Source of the DNA: Chromatiaceae bacterium
GTDB taxonomy: Bacteria > Pseudomonadota > Gammaproteobacteria > Chromatiales > Chromatiaceae
Direction: 5' to 3'
Assembly: GCA_024235215.1 (NCBI GenBank)
Contig: JACKMU010000005.1
Span: 248,001-312,000, forward strand
DNA: 64,000 bases
The notes under the pieces were generated by a model, which was not told the DNA's origin, did not search any database, and saw only the letters and a program-made list of their open reading frames with translations. Position 1 is the first letter of the stretch. Every line of letters begins with the position of its first letter. Position numbers and translations under genes: made by a program. Shown piece by piece: positions 45,358-54,786 of the stretch.

Positions 45358-46011
45358 ACTGACTGCGACTCCTGCTCAAACCTGCGACTCTCATATGTCG
45401 AGCCTCTGGTGACCGGGTTGATATAACTTTGAATATTCAGCGCGCTGCCTCTGCCCCGATCTTGCGTGCTTTTTTTCCACGCCTGCCTTCTTTCACCTGC
45501 GCCCGCCGATATTACCCGAGACGGATGAGACTCTGCGATTTTTGCCACCCGCTAAATTGTAGACTGGTTACCACATACTGGCTCAATCCCGTCAATCAGC
45601 GGCAGGGTAAGGCGATCTGGTTCCACTATGCGCTTGAGCGAACAAGCGTTGATGTATAGATAATACAAGTGCTGATTGTCAACCATCAGATTGTAAGGAT
45701 ACCAAAATACCCAAGCGGCCGGTTGTAGTATCACTACACGAGAAAAGAGGCGCCCCTCTTTCATCGCCGGCGGGTGTGTGATAAAAAAATCGCGCTTGCC
45801 GAGTCATCCCGAAAACCAAACATCGGGATAACCTGGAATCTCGCGCAACGCCGGCAGATCGGTCCGAAATCCAAGCACCGTGCGCCGATCGCTGCGCAGC
45901 GTTTGAGCTCATTGTCGGAGCAGAAGTTGAGTCAGGGCCTGCCGCAATCCCTGTTCCGCTTCAGAGCAAATCTTCTTGTGCTGCATTGAAGGCACCTGAG
46001 CGGAATCAGTC
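45358..46011. other. Long intergenic region, divergent
   Basis: 654 bases between the CheB-CheR gene and the 2-phosphoglycerate-kinase-like gene, which diverge. No credible ORF is seen. Two small inverted repeats lie together: GTAGT-ATC-ACTAC (45725-45737) and AAAGAGG-CGCC-CCTCTTT (45744-45761). The second has no U-tract on the plus strand and so is not a typical terminator. Nothing else stands out. Confidence 0.4.
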
Positions 46012-47214
46012 ATGACCCAAACATTCGTCGTCAACCAGAAACCGGCTACCCGTACGCCTTATCTGCGTGGCATCCTGACACGCTCACTGCAAAATGCAGG
46101 GCTTCCGTTTGAGAAGGCTTACCGGCTCGCATCGCAACTGCGCGATGACATCGCTGATCAGCGTGAAATCAGCACCCAGGAACTGCGCGAACGAGTCATT
46201 CGTAAACTGGAAGCACAGTACGACGCCTCGGTCTGCCAGCGCTACCTGGCAAACCGCGAGGAGGAGAAATTACTGCTGATTCGCCACCCGGATCAGCAAC
46301 TGACACCCTTCTCCCGCGGTTTGCATCAGCGGGCGCTGGTTGCGGTTGGCATCACCGCCCACCAGGCAAGAAGCATTACCAGCCGTCTGTACCATCGATT
46401 GCTGACCCAGGGATTGAAGGAGATCAGCTCACGCCAACTGGGTCATCTCACCTATCAGGCAATATGCAGTGACTTGAACAAAAGCACGGCCAGACGCTAC
46501 TTGATCTGGACGGCGTTCCGCCACAGCGAGCGGCCGCTGATCATCCTGATTGGCGGAGCTCCCGGATGCGGGAAAAGCACCATCTCGGTTGAACTTGCCA
46601 ACCGGATGGAGATCATTCGCACCCAGTCGACCGATATGCTGCGCGAGGTGATGCGGATGATGATGCCCTTGCGGTTGGCACCGGTGCTGCACGAATCATC
46701 GTTCAACGCCTGGAAGGCGCTCTCCGATGGCACCCCCAGCACCTCATCCGAGAAAATCCGGCTGCTGGCCAATGGTTACCATGCCCAGGCAGATCTGCTC
46801 TCGGTGCCTTGTGAAGCGGTGGTGCGCAGAGCTTTGCGGGAAAACATATCGCTGATTCTGGAAGGCGTCCATGTCTCGTCGACACTGCTGGACAGACTCC
46901 CGACGGACGAATCGGCCATCCTCGTTCCGATGATGCTGGCGGTAATGAATGCAGAGGATCTGCGCAACCGCATCCACAGAAGAGATGGGCTGGTACCACG
47001 CACCCAAGCGGAGCGCTACCTACGCCACTTCGACGACATATGGCAGTTGCAGTCGCTGCTGCTCGACGATGCCGACAAACAGGGGATTCCCATCATCAAC
47101 AGTACCGATACAGCCGCTGCGGTACAGGAGGCAATCCACATAATTATCGAAGCACTATCTCCTGAGTTCAGCGCAGATGCCAACACAGTGTTCGGCCCTC
47201 CGGACGCTAGCTGA
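46012..47214 (+). CDS. 2-phosphoglycerate kinase-like protein with tandem ATP-cone-type domains
   Basis: 400 residues. Two consecutive N-terminal helical units (about 8-85 and 92-170) resemble ATP-cone nucleotide-binding modules (ATP-cone motif PYLRGILTRSLQNAG and PFSRGLHQRALVAVG). The C-terminal kinase domain starts with Walker A GGAPGCGKST (residues 181-190, Lys188) and continues with TQSTDMLREVMR, similar to archaeal 2-phosphoglycerate kinase, which makes 2,3-bisphosphoglycerate on the path to cyclic 2,3-diphosphoglycerate. Bacterial members are less studied, so the substrate is only inferred. It stands alone after a long intergenic gap. Confidence 0.7.
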   Translation: MTQTFVVNQKPATRTPYLRGILTRSLQNAGLPFEKAYRLASQLRDDIADQREISTQELRERVIRKLEAQYDASVCQRYLANREEEKLLLIRHPDQQLTPFSRGLHQRALVAVGITAHQARSITSRLYHRLLTQGLKEISSRQLGHLTYQAICSDLNKSTARRYLIWTAFRHSERPLIILIGGAPGCGKSTISVELANRMEIIRTQSTDMLREVMRMMMPLRLAPVLHESSFNAWKALSDGTPSTSSEKIRLLANGYHAQADLLSVPCEAVVRRALRENISLILEGVHVSSTLLDRLPTDESAILVPMMLAVMNAEDLRNRIHRRDGLVPRTQAERYLRHFDDIWQLQSLLLDDADKQGIPIINSTDTAAAVQEAIHIIIEALSPEFSADANTVFGPPDAS

Positions 47215-47384
47215 GCCGATTTACGCCTACCCGCAAGCAACTTGCCACCCCTGCTTTTTTAGCAGCTGGAGTCACTTTGCAATGGTAAAATGACCGATCA
47301 TCCGACGAGTGAAGGTCTGATTTGAATGCTATCCATTTCAGTCCCTTCCCATCAGTACAGCGAGGTCAACTTTGGAATCCATAT

Positions 47385-48746
47385 TCAATAAGCGACACTC
47401 GGCAACCAGGTGACGATCGGCGGCCATAACATGATGATCAGCAGCCCCAGGAGTTGCAGCAGTATGTAGGGTGTCACACCTTTGTAGATATGTTTGACCG
47501 TAATACTGGGCGGACAGACACCTTTGATGTAGAAGAGCGCAAAACCTACTGGCGGAGTCAGGAAAGAGGTCTGCAAGCAGACAGCGAAAAGAATGGTAAA
47601 CCAGACCAGATCGAAACCCAGACCCTGCATCACCGGTGCCACCAACGGTAGCACGATCAATGTAATCTCCACCCAGTCGAGAAAGAAGCCGAGCAGAAAG
47701 GTGACCAACAGCACCACAACCAATACACCCATCGGGCTCATGTTCAGACCCAAAAGCGCCTCCTCGATCACCTGATCGCCACCCAGACCGCGCAATACCA
47801 CGGAAAATGCGGTGGCACCCAAAAAGATCGCAAAGATGAAGGCGGAAGTCTTGGTGGTCTGCCGCAGCGACTGCTGCAGCACTGCCCAACTGAGCCGCCG
47901 ATTCAACAATGCCAGGATCATCGCACCAGCGGCACCCACCCCGGAGGCTTCAGTCGGCGTGGCGATACCGAAAAAGATCGAGCCAAGTACCGCCAGGATC
48001 AGAACCACCGTCGGCAGTATCGCCTTGACCACTGCGATAATAACTGCCGGTGTAATTGGCTCGACGCTCTTTGGAACCGGGGCGGCGCTCGGTTTGGCCC
48101 AGGCATAGATCAGGATGTAGAGGATGTAGAGTCCGGCCAGCAGAAAGCCAGGGAAGAACGCTCCCATGAACAGATCCCCCACCGAGGCGTTGGGATTGGC
48201 AAGCCGATCGGCCATGAGCACCAGCATGATGGAAGGGGGAATCAGAATGCCCAGGGTGCCTACCGAACAGGCAGTGCCTACTGCCAGAGACTTGTCGTAC
48301 TTGCTCTCCATCATCACCGGCAGCGAAAGCATCCCCAGCAGCACCACGGAAGCGCCGATGATGCCCGTGCTGGCTGCCAGCAGCACACCAATGATCACCA
48401 CGGTGATCGCGTACCCGCCGCGTACCCGGCCAAACAGCTTCACCATGTTTTTCATCAGCGCTTCAGCCACACCGGAGCGGTCCAGCATGATGCCCATAAA
48501 GATGAACATGGGCAGCGCCACCAGGGTTTCGCGCGCTACGATGTCCCACACCCGTTCGGGAAAGAGTGAGACACTGCTGTTCCAGGTAAACCAGATGTCG
48601 GCGTTGAAATACTCAACGGAGACGACACCGATCAGACCCCAGAGTACCGCGGTTCCCCCCAACACCCAGGCTACCGGGTATCCGGTAAACAGCAGTCCAA
48701 TAAAGGTCAGGAACATGCCAATGACCATCATTTCTTCGAGAGACAT
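47385..48746 (-). CDS. dctM: TRAP transporter large permease DctM
   Basis: 453 residues with about 12 membrane segments. Family landmarks are GYPVAWVLGG, PMFIFMGIMLDRSGVAEAL, GVGAAGAMILAL, STGIIGASVVLLG and FATAFSVVLRG-like sequence followed by EITLIVLPLVAPVMQ. It is the main membrane pore of a tripartite ATP-independent periplasmic transporter. It lies 16 bases downstream of dctQ on the same strand. Genomic context (D-lactate dehydrogenase and lutABC) suggests lactate or a related carboxylate as cargo. Confidence 0.93.
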   Translation of the reverse strand: MSLEEMMVIGMFLTFIGLLFTGYPVAWVLGGTAVLWGLIGVVSVEYFNADIWFTWNSSVSLFPERVWDIVARETLVALPMFIFMGIMLDRSGVAEALMKNMVKLFGRVRGGYAITVVIIGVLLAASTGIIGASVVLLGMLSLPVMMESKYDKSLAVGTACSVGTLGILIPPSIMLVLMADRLANPNASVGDLFMGAFFPGFLLAGLYILYILIYAWAKPSAAPVPKSVEPITPAVIIAVVKAILPTVVLILAVLGSIFFGIATPTEASGVGAAGAMILALLNRRLSWAVLQQSLRQTTKTSAFIFAIFLGATAFSVVLRGLGGDQVIEEALLGLNMSPMGVLVVVLLVTFLLGFFLDWVEITLIVLPLVAPVMQGLGFDLVWFTILFAVCLQTSFLTPPVGFALFYIKGVCPPSITVKHIYKGVTPYILLQLLGLLIIMLWPPIVTWLPSVAY

Positions 48747-48762
48747 GGAGCTACTCCGGTTA

Positions 48763-49392
48763 TTATTTAGACTGCGGAGGGGTTAAATCGACCTCTTTTA
48801 TAAACGGATCCGCATGCAGTGGAGCAGGATGACCAAACAATTGAGCGCTGCATTTGAGCAGGCGGGCAACGGCACCCACGATCAGTAAAACGAGGGACAA
48901 GGGAAGAAAAAATTTCAATACCCAACGCGCCGGCAGTCCATCGGGTGCCTGTGAACTCTCATTCAGTTCATAGGCTTGCCAGAAGTAGGGAATAGCATCC
49001 CAAAGGAATATCAGCAGAAACGGCAGCAACAGCAAGAGAATTCCGCAAAACTCCACCCACGCCTTGGTTTTGGGACTGAAGAGTTCGTGAAACACATCGA
49101 CCCTTACATGATCGTCGTGAACCAGCGCATAGGAGAGACCCACCAGCCAGGCAGCACCATAAATATGCCAGGTAATCTCCTCCAGCATGATGGAACCCTG
49201 GCCGAACACGTAGCGCATCACCACGCTGAGCAGAATCACCAGCATTACCGCCAGCCAGAGCCAGGAGACCCAGCTGCCGATACGATCCAGCAGGCGATCG
49301 ACAGCAAGTGCAGCGCGCGTGGTTGGCAGGTGCGGGGGAGGAACGGGATCAGGTATTGCGCGCTCACTGCCTTGAGCGGATTTTTCGGCCAT
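48763..49392 (-). CDS. dctQ: TRAP transporter small permease DctQ
   Basis: 209 residues from an ATG preceded by AGGAGA. Four membrane segments (LWLAVMLVILLSVVMRYVFGQ, ITWHIYGAAWLVGLSYAL, FCGILLLLLPFLLIFLW, FFLPLSLVLLIVGAVARLL) match DctQ, including the DHVRVDVFHELFSPK loop. The open frame continues upstream to 49602 without conserved sequence. It partners with DctM (downstream, 16 bases) and DctP (upstream, 85 bases). Confidence 0.9.
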   Translation of the reverse strand: MAEKSAQGSERAIPDPVPPPHLPTTRAALAVDRLLDRIGSWVSWLWLAVMLVILLSVVMRYVFGQGSIMLEEITWHIYGAAWLVGLSYALVHDDHVRVDVFHELFSPKTKAWVEFCGILLLLLPFLLIFLWDAIPYFWQAYELNESSQAPDGLPARWVLKFFLPLSLVLLIVGAVARLLKCSAQLFGHPAPLHADPFIKEVDLTPPQSK

Positions 49393-49477
49393 GGTGTTCT
49401 CCTGGAGTGTGGCTCTGTTGGAAAACTTACCAGGCGGCCGGTCATTGACCGGTCGCCTGGCCGAGACGACGTAGTGG

Positions 49478-50557
49478 TTACAAGTCAGTCGGGAGGTAGC
49501 CGAGATCCTCCCACAGGCGATACTGTTTCTGGAACGCCTGCTGGCTCTCGTAGACACGCTTGAAGTCGGCATCCGCGGCCGACTCTTCGGCCAGCACCTC
49601 ATCGGTGATCCGCTTCAACTCGCTGAGAATCTCGCGCGGCAGCTTCTGCGCGGTCACCCCCTTGTCAGCGAAACCGGCGATCACTGCACCTTGCTGATAT
49701 TCGCTCTCCGCCAGACCCTTGACCACCGAGGCCATACAGACATTGCGCACCAAAGCCTTGGAGTCGTCCCCGAGCTTATCCCATTCACCTTTGTTTATCA
49801 GCATGTACTGCGCGGTGAAGGGCTGGTGCCAGCCTGGAAACAGGTTGTATTTCACCACCTTGTCGAAACCGAGCCGCTGGTCGATTACCGGCAGGGAGAA
49901 TTCGGTTGCGTCGATGGTGCCCTTCTCCAGCGCCTGGAACAGTTCACCGCCCGGCATCATGGTCACCGAGGCACCGAGCTTCTGAATCACCTTGCCGCCA
50001 AGGCCGGCAAAGCGGATCTTCAACCCCTGGTAACCTGCCAGACTCTCCAGTGGCTGCTTGTACCAGCCGGCGGTCTCCGGACCGATGATGCCGCACAGTT
50101 CGGCGTGTACCTTGAAGCCTTTGTTCGCATAAACCTCCTGCAACATGTCGTGGCCGCCGCCCTCGTAGTACCAGGCCATGAAGGCCCAGGGCTTGAGTCC
50201 GAACGGCACCGCGGCAAACAGAGGTACCGCTGCGACCTTGCCTTGGTCATAGCCGATCCAGGTGTAGCCGGCCTCGGTCTTGCCATCACTTACCGATGCC
50301 AGAATATCGAATGCCGGCACCAGCTTGCCTGGCTCATAGACACGCACCTGGATATCACCACCGCTGGCCAGCTTGAGCTGCTCAGCCGCGTACTGGGCCG
50401 GGGTGCCCAGCGCCGGCAGATTGGAAGGAAATGCGATCGGCATACGCCAGCGCACCTTATCAGCGGCAAACGTAGTAACCGGCATAACCAGGGTACCCGC
50501 CAACGCAGCGCTCACCGCGATCGTAGCCAGCTTTTTTACTTGTTGTTTAAAGTTCAT
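49478..50557 (-). CDS. dctP: TRAP transporter solute-binding protein DctP
   Basis: 359 residues. The signal peptide (LATIAVSAALAGTLVMPVTTFAA) ends near residue 32. The mature part is a DctP-type periplasmic binding protein (VRWRMPIAFPSNLPALGTPA, FDILASVSDGKTEAGYTW, AVPFGLKPWAFMAWYYEGGG, ATEFSLPVIDQRLGFDKVV). The ATG at 50557 has GAGGAAAGAG upstream; a start 27 bases further out (50584) is also open. Members of this subgroup bind small carboxylates including lactate, which fits its neighbours. It lies 232 bases downstream of the D-lactate dehydrogenase gene. Confidence 0.92.
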   Translation of the reverse strand: MNFKQQVKKLATIAVSAALAGTLVMPVTTFAADKVRWRMPIAFPSNLPALGTPAQYAAEQLKLASGGDIQVRVYEPGKLVPAFDILASVSDGKTEAGYTWIGYDQGKVAAVPLFAAVPFGLKPWAFMAWYYEGGGHDMLQEVYANKGFKVHAELCGIIGPETAGWYKQPLESLAGYQGLKIRFAGLGGKVIQKLGASVTMMPGGELFQALEKGTIDATEFSLPVIDQRLGFDKVVKYNLFPGWHQPFTAQYMLINKGEWDKLGDDSKALVRNVCMASVVKGLAESEYQQGAVIAGFADKGVTAQKLPREILSELKRITDEVLAEESAADADFKRVYESQQAFQKQYRLWEDLGYLPTDL

Positions 50558-50789
50558 GCTCTCTTTCCTCTCGTTGGTTTTCAATCAAGCACCAAGCTAC
50601 AGCACTGCTCGGGTCAGACTGCAGCAAAGGTTCGACACACCTACTCCACAGCCGTGGTTGTCATTATTATCTACGTTTGACACGAATCGCTTCCGAGTAA
50701 CTCCCGCCAGCAAAATTCGACGCTCCGTCTGACAATCATAGCACTTACTTTGCCACTACAATCAACCGGGCTGTGCCTCTGCGTCCGCT

Positions 50790-53630
50790 TTAGGGAGGCT
50801 CTGCCGAGGCACAGCATTCATCCATCAGGTAGACAATAGACTGGTAGGGTATTCCGCTGTGTTCGGATAGTCCGATTTCACAGGTCCGGCTGTTGGATAC
50901 ACCCCGATCACACCCTTCGGGCAGCTGGGATCTGAGCTTGCTCAGCGCCGCTGCATTCAGTTCCGGAAGGGTGAACCCCTTGTCTCCGGCGAAGCCGCAG
51001 CACCCCTTCTCCTCCGGTATAAAGACCTCTCTGGCACATAATCTGGCCAGCTTCAGCAGGGTCTGATCGAGGCTCATTTTACGGCTGCTGCAGGTGATGT
51101 GCAGCGCCACCGATTCACGCTGGCGCACCAGCTTCAGATGGGGCAACAGATATTCACTGATGAACCCAGCCGGTTCGTAAAATTTCAACGGCTTACTTAT
51201 CCCTTCGATCATGCGCAAGGTGCAGGGGCTGGTGTCGCAAAGCACGGGATGGAGACCCTCACCAGTCGCATCCCACAGACGCTGCTCCAGCTGGCGCAGA
51301 CTCTCGTCTGCCTGCATCGGCAGCCCCTTGCTCGCGAGCGGCATGCCGCAGCAGAGCCCTTCCACCGGAGCAGGAAAAACCACTGCAAAACCTGCTTTGG
51401 CAAGCAGTGACTGAATGCGTTGGTGCAACGGATCCTGATAGGGCGCGCGCTTATCCGGTGCCAGGGTGCGGCTGACGCAGCTGGGAAAGTAGACCACCCT
51501 GCCATTACTGCCATCGCGTTGTGGGTGTTGCATGATAGTCAGTTTTGTGGCGGCACGCGGCATTACGGGCGTCCACAAGGGTAACCGGTTGCCGCTCAAC
51601 CGACGCACTGTTCGGCTGATGCGGCCCATATTCCGATCCCCCAGCAGATCCTGGGCGGCGCCGACCAGCCGCAATCCGCTGCGCGTCAGCCGCTCCAGCG
51701 TGGCAAAATTGCGACTGACCCAACCTGCAGTACGTTGTGCAACTGCCCCCTGCCCCTGCTGCCGGATCTGCTTTACCAGCCGTCCTGTATCTATGCCGAC
51801 CGGACAACGCAGCGCGCACAGCCCGTCTGCGGCGCAGGTATCCACCCCTTGATAACTGAAATCCCTGCGCAGATGGTGCAGACGACCAGCATCACTTGCA
51901 TCCGCCTGCAGCCGGTTGATCTCTCTCCAGGAGATGATCCGCTGCCTGGGGGTGAGGGTCAGATCCCGCGACGGGCACACCGCCTCGCAAAATCCACACT
52001 CGATGCATTTGTCCACCAACGCATCGGCTGCCGGCAACGGCTTGAGATGCTTCAGATGGATCGCATGATCCTGATTCAGAATGACGCCGGGATTGAGCAG
52101 ATTGCGCGGATCGAGCAGACGCTTGATCTCCCACATCAATGCGTAAGCGTCACTCCCCCACTCCAACTCCACGAACGGCGCCATATTGCGGCCAGTGCCG
52201 TGCTCCGCTTTCAGCGAACCCTGGAACTCACTCACCACCATGCTGCACACTTCTTCCATCAACCCCTGGTAACGCAAGATCTCCTGGTGGCTGCCAAAAT
52301 CCTGGGTAAAGACGAAGTGTAGATTTCCCTCCAGTGCATGGCCGAAGATCAGCGCTTCATGGTAGTGGTACTTTTTGAAGAGCGACTGAAGCTCGCGCAC
52401 CGCTGCCGCCAACTGCTGCACAGGAAACGCGACATCCTCGATAATCACCGTGGTACCCGTGGCCCGCACCGCGCCGACCGCCGGAAACAGCCCTTTGCGA
52501 ATGTTCCACAGTGACTGATACTCGACCGGATCGAAGGTGAACTCGGCTGGCTGCACCAGCGCTATGCCGGCCAGTACCTGCTGAATCTCGTCCACCTGCT
52601 GCTGCAGAACACTTAGGTTTTCCGCACGTGTATCCACCAGCAGCGCAGCCGCCTCCCCGCTCAGCTGACGCAGGTAAACGGGCATTCCCGGGGCCTGCTC
52701 CACCGAACGCAATGCGGCCCGGTCCATCAGCTCCACCGCAGTGACCGGTGCCTGCTTCAATGCCGCCACTGCCCGGCAGGCGCTCTCAATATCCGGAAAC
52801 AGAATCAGCGCTGTGGCCTTGCAAGGGTGTTCCGGCACAGTGCGGTAGCTGATTTCGGAGATAAATCCCAGCGTCCCCTCGGAGCCAATCATCAGATGCT
52901 GCAGGATCTCCAGCGGATCCACGAAATCGACCAGTGCGTTCAAGCTGTAGCCGGTGGTGTTCTTCAACCGGTACTTGTGACGAATGCGATCGGCCAGTTC
53001 ACTGTTGCCCCGGGTACGCCGGCCGAGTGTCGCCAGCTGTTGCAGCAGCTCGCCGTGGCTGGTTTGAAACCTCGCCACACTCTCGGGCCGCCGGGTATCC
53101 ACCAAAGTACCGTCGGCCAGAATGAGACGCATGCCAGCAAGGGTGTTGTAACTGTTCTGAGCGGTACCGCAGCACATGCCGCTGGCATTGTTGGCGGCAA
53201 TACCACCGATCTTGGCGGCGTTGATGGAGGCCGGATCGGGACCGATCTTGCGTCCGTAAGGAGCCAGATATTCGTTGGCTTGAGCGCCAATCACCCCAGG
53301 TTGCAGGCTGATGGTATCCGCCGTTGGATCGAGGGTGTGACCGCACCAGCCCTCTCCCGAGAGCAACAATAGCACGGAGTCGCTGATCGCCTGTCCGGAG
53401 AGGCTGGTTCCGGCAGCGCGGAAAGTGACCGGCACCTGATGCCTGCCCGCCAGCAGGATGATGCGCTGCATCTCCCGCTCATCCTTCACCTTGACCACCA
53501 GCTCGGGTATCAGGCGATAAAAACTGGCATCGGAGCCATAGGCCAGGGTGCGCAATGGGTCATCGATGAGGCGAGCTGCTGGAATGAAGGCGGAGAGATC
53601 TCGCTTCAGGTTTTGACAGGATATCTGCAT
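50790..53630 (-). CDS. FAD-binding and Fe-S D-lactate dehydrogenase (Dld-II/GlcD-like)
   Basis: 946 residues. The N-terminal half is a GlcD-type FAD domain (about residues 30-210: DPLRTLAYGSDASFYRLIPELVV, RAAGTSLSGQAIS, GGIAANNASGMCCGT) plus FAD-oxidase C-terminal domain (about 240-530). A ferredoxin-like pair of 4Fe-4S motifs follows: CIECGFCEAVCPSRD and CAADGLCALRCPVGID. The C-terminal half has two CCG motifs (CCGMP and CCGFAGDKGF). Together this is the long form of D-lactate or D-2-hydroxyacid dehydrogenase that passes electrons to the respiratory chain. It diverges from the regulator-lutABC operon across the two operators. The ATG at 53630 is preferred; a TTG at 53651 is the alternative. 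Confidence 0.9.
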   Translation of the reverse strand: MQISCQNLKRDLSAFIPAARLIDDPLRTLAYGSDASFYRLIPELVVKVKDEREMQRIILLAGRHQVPVTFRAAGTSLSGQAISDSVLLLLSGEGWCGHTLDPTADTISLQPGVIGAQANEYLAPYGRKIGPDPASINAAKIGGIAANNASGMCCGTAQNSYNTLAGMRLILADGTLVDTRRPESVARFQTSHGELLQQLATLGRRTRGNSELADRIRHKYRLKNTTGYSLNALVDFVDPLEILQHLMIGSEGTLGFISEISYRTVPEHPCKATALILFPDIESACRAVAALKQAPVTAVELMDRAALRSVEQAPGMPVYLRQLSGEAAALLVDTRAENLSVLQQQVDEIQQVLAGIALVQPAEFTFDPVEYQSLWNIRKGLFPAVGAVRATGTTVIIEDVAFPVQQLAAAVRELQSLFKKYHYHEALIFGHALEGNLHFVFTQDFGSHQEILRYQGLMEEVCSMVVSEFQGSLKAEHGTGRNMAPFVELEWGSDAYALMWEIKRLLDPRNLLNPGVILNQDHAIHLKHLKPLPAADALVDKCIECGFCEAVCPSRDLTLTPRQRIISWREINRLQADASDAGRLHHLRRDFSYQGVDTCAADGLCALRCPVGIDTGRLVKQIRQQGQGAVAQRTAGWVSRNFATLERLTRSGLRLVGAAQDLLGDRNMGRISRTVRRLSGNRLPLWTPVMPRAATKLTIMQHPQRDGSNGRVVYFPSCVSRTLAPDKRAPYQDPLHQRIQSLLAKAGFAVVFPAPVEGLCCGMPLASKGLPMQADESLRQLEQRLWDATGEGLHPVLCDTSPCTLRMIEGISKPLKFYEPAGFISEYLLPHLKLVRQRESVALHITCSSRKMSLDQTLLKLARLCAREVFIPEEKGCCGFAGDKGFTLPELNAAALSKLRSQLPEGCDRGVSNSRTCEIGLSEHSGIPYQSIVYLMDECCASAEPP

Positions 53631-53811
53631 AGCACGAACCCATGTTGCCAAATAAAGAGCCCCGGACGCTCTGAAGGATCCGAACCTCTGATTGTCGAGC
53701 CAACCGCCTTAGTTGTTCGTGGCAAACCGGTAGAGATAAATGCTGAAAAGGCCGATTTGTCGTTGTATCTGACAAGCCCACCGCAGACATCGAGCCATCA
53801 GCCAAACCTAC

Positions 53812-53828
53812 AATTGGTCTGGCCAATG
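53812..53828. promoter_or_regulatory. LldR-like operator 1
   Basis: AATTGG-TCTGG-CCAATG, an inverted repeat with the same arm sequence and 5-base spacing as operator 2. Its core TGGTCTGGCCA is one base off the TGGTNNNACCA consensus of FadR/LldR-type regulators. It lies about 182 bases before the D-lactate dehydrogenase start. Confidence 0.55.
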
Positions 53829-53989
53829 AATTATCTGACAGCATCATTTATTCTGTCAAGCCTATTACCATTCTGAACCCTGGCTATGAATAAAACAGTA
53901 TAGACCTGTAATAACGTTATTTTTTTATGTTTATTCCGTTCCCCAGGTTAATCTTCCTTTTTTTTGGAATCCGGTCTACACTCTGTTTC

Positions 53990-54006
53990 AATTGGTAATA
54001 CCAATT
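53990..54006. promoter_or_regulatory. LldR-like operator 2
   Basis: A perfect palindrome AATTGGTAATACCAATT with the exact TGGTNNNACCA core expected for FadR/LldR-type GntR regulators. It lies 23 bases before the proposed start of the regulator gene. A regulator bound here would control its own operon and, with operator 1, the divergent dehydrogenase gene. Confidence 0.7.
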
Positions 54007-54029
54007 ATTCAGAACTGGTTGACACAGAG

Positions 54030-54755
54030 ATGCGCATATCAGACCAGATAGCAGAGACCTTGACGACGATGATCGCTGACGGTGAGCTCAAACCGGGCGA
54101 GCGCCTGCCTGCGGAGCGAACGCTGGCCAGCCGGCTTGAGGTCTCCCGTCCTTCGCTGCGCGAAGCGATACAAAAACTGAACAGCAAAGGTCTGTTGAAG
54201 ACCCGTCGCGGCGGTGGAACTTACGTGCGTGAAGGAATCGACTCCGCGTTCGTCGATCCACTGTTGGCGCTTCTCCAGGAGCTGCCGCAGTCGCGCTTCG
54301 ACGTACTGGAAGTGCGCCATGCTTTGGAGGGTACTGCCGCTTACTATGCGGCGTTGCGCGGCACCAACAGTGACAAAGAGACAATCCAGCGGAAATTTGA
54401 CACGATGATCGGAAAGCATGGTATCGGCGATCCAATGGACGAAGCGCGTGCCGACGCCGAGTTTCACCTGTCGATCGTCGAGGCCTCGCACAACCTGGTG
54501 CTGCTGCACGTGATGCGCGCGCTATTCACCCTGCTGATGAACAGCATCAGCCACAATCTGGAGAAGCTCTACACGCTGCCGCGGGTGTTTCAGCCACTCA
54601 GCAATCAGCACCGGCGTCTGATGGAAGCTGTGCTGGAGGGTGATCCGGAGAGAGCCCGACAGGCCGCCCAGGCTCACCTGGTGTTTGTCGAAGAATCGCT
54701 GCAGCATCTGGATCGCGCCGCGGTAACCAATCGAGGCCACTTAAGAGAACTCTAA
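54030..54755 (+). CDS. FadR/LldR-type GntR-family regulator of lactate genes
   Basis: 241 residues from the ATG at 54030. The winged helix is GERLPAERTLASRLEVSRPSLREAIQKLNSKGLLKTRRGGGTYVREG in broken form (LAERL, SRPSLREAI, RRGGGTYV). The effector domain is of the FCD type (about residues 85-225, ALEGTAAYYAALR, DAEFHLSIVEASHNLVLL with metal-binding His/Asp). An upstream in-frame start at 53964 exists but overlaps operator 2. FCD members of this branch sense lactate or pyruvate-like ligands and repress lut/lld operons. It is 31 bases upstream of lutA. Confidence 0.88.
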   Translation: MRISDQIAETLTTMIADGELKPGERLPAERTLASRLEVSRPSLREAIQKLNSKGLLKTRRGGGTYVREGIDSAFVDPLLALLQELPQSRFDVLEVRHALEGTAAYYAALRGTNSDKETIQRKFDTMIGKHGIGDPMDEARADAEFHLSIVEASHNLVLLHVMRALFTLLMNSISHNLEKLYTLPRVFQPLSNQHRRLMEAVLEGDPERARQAAQAHLVFVEESLQHLDRAAVTNRGHLREL

Positions 54756-54786
54756 TGATCCTGCAACAACCCACAGTGGAGTGCGC

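Larger units (their letters stand above)
53631..54029. other. Divergent control region between lactate dehydrogenase and regulator
   Basis: 399 bases. Besides the two LldR-like operators it holds TGACAG-N11-CTGTCA (53836-53858) and the perfect palindrome AATAACGTTATT (53910-53921). No ORF is credible. The several symmetric sites suggest dense regulation of both operons. Confidence 0.6.

Noticed and set aside
45725..45761. Two small inverted repeats that looked like a terminator
   Set aside because: No plus-strand U-tract follows and there is no gene ending nearby, so a terminator call is not supported.
47338..47889. 183-codon minus-strand frame inside dctM
   Set aside because: It overlaps the DctM frame, which has all family motifs. 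This one is a shadow frame.
53439..53876. 145-codon plus-strand frame across the dehydrogenase start and control region
   Set aside because: It overlaps a strong minus-strand gene and the operator region, with no ribosome site or domain.
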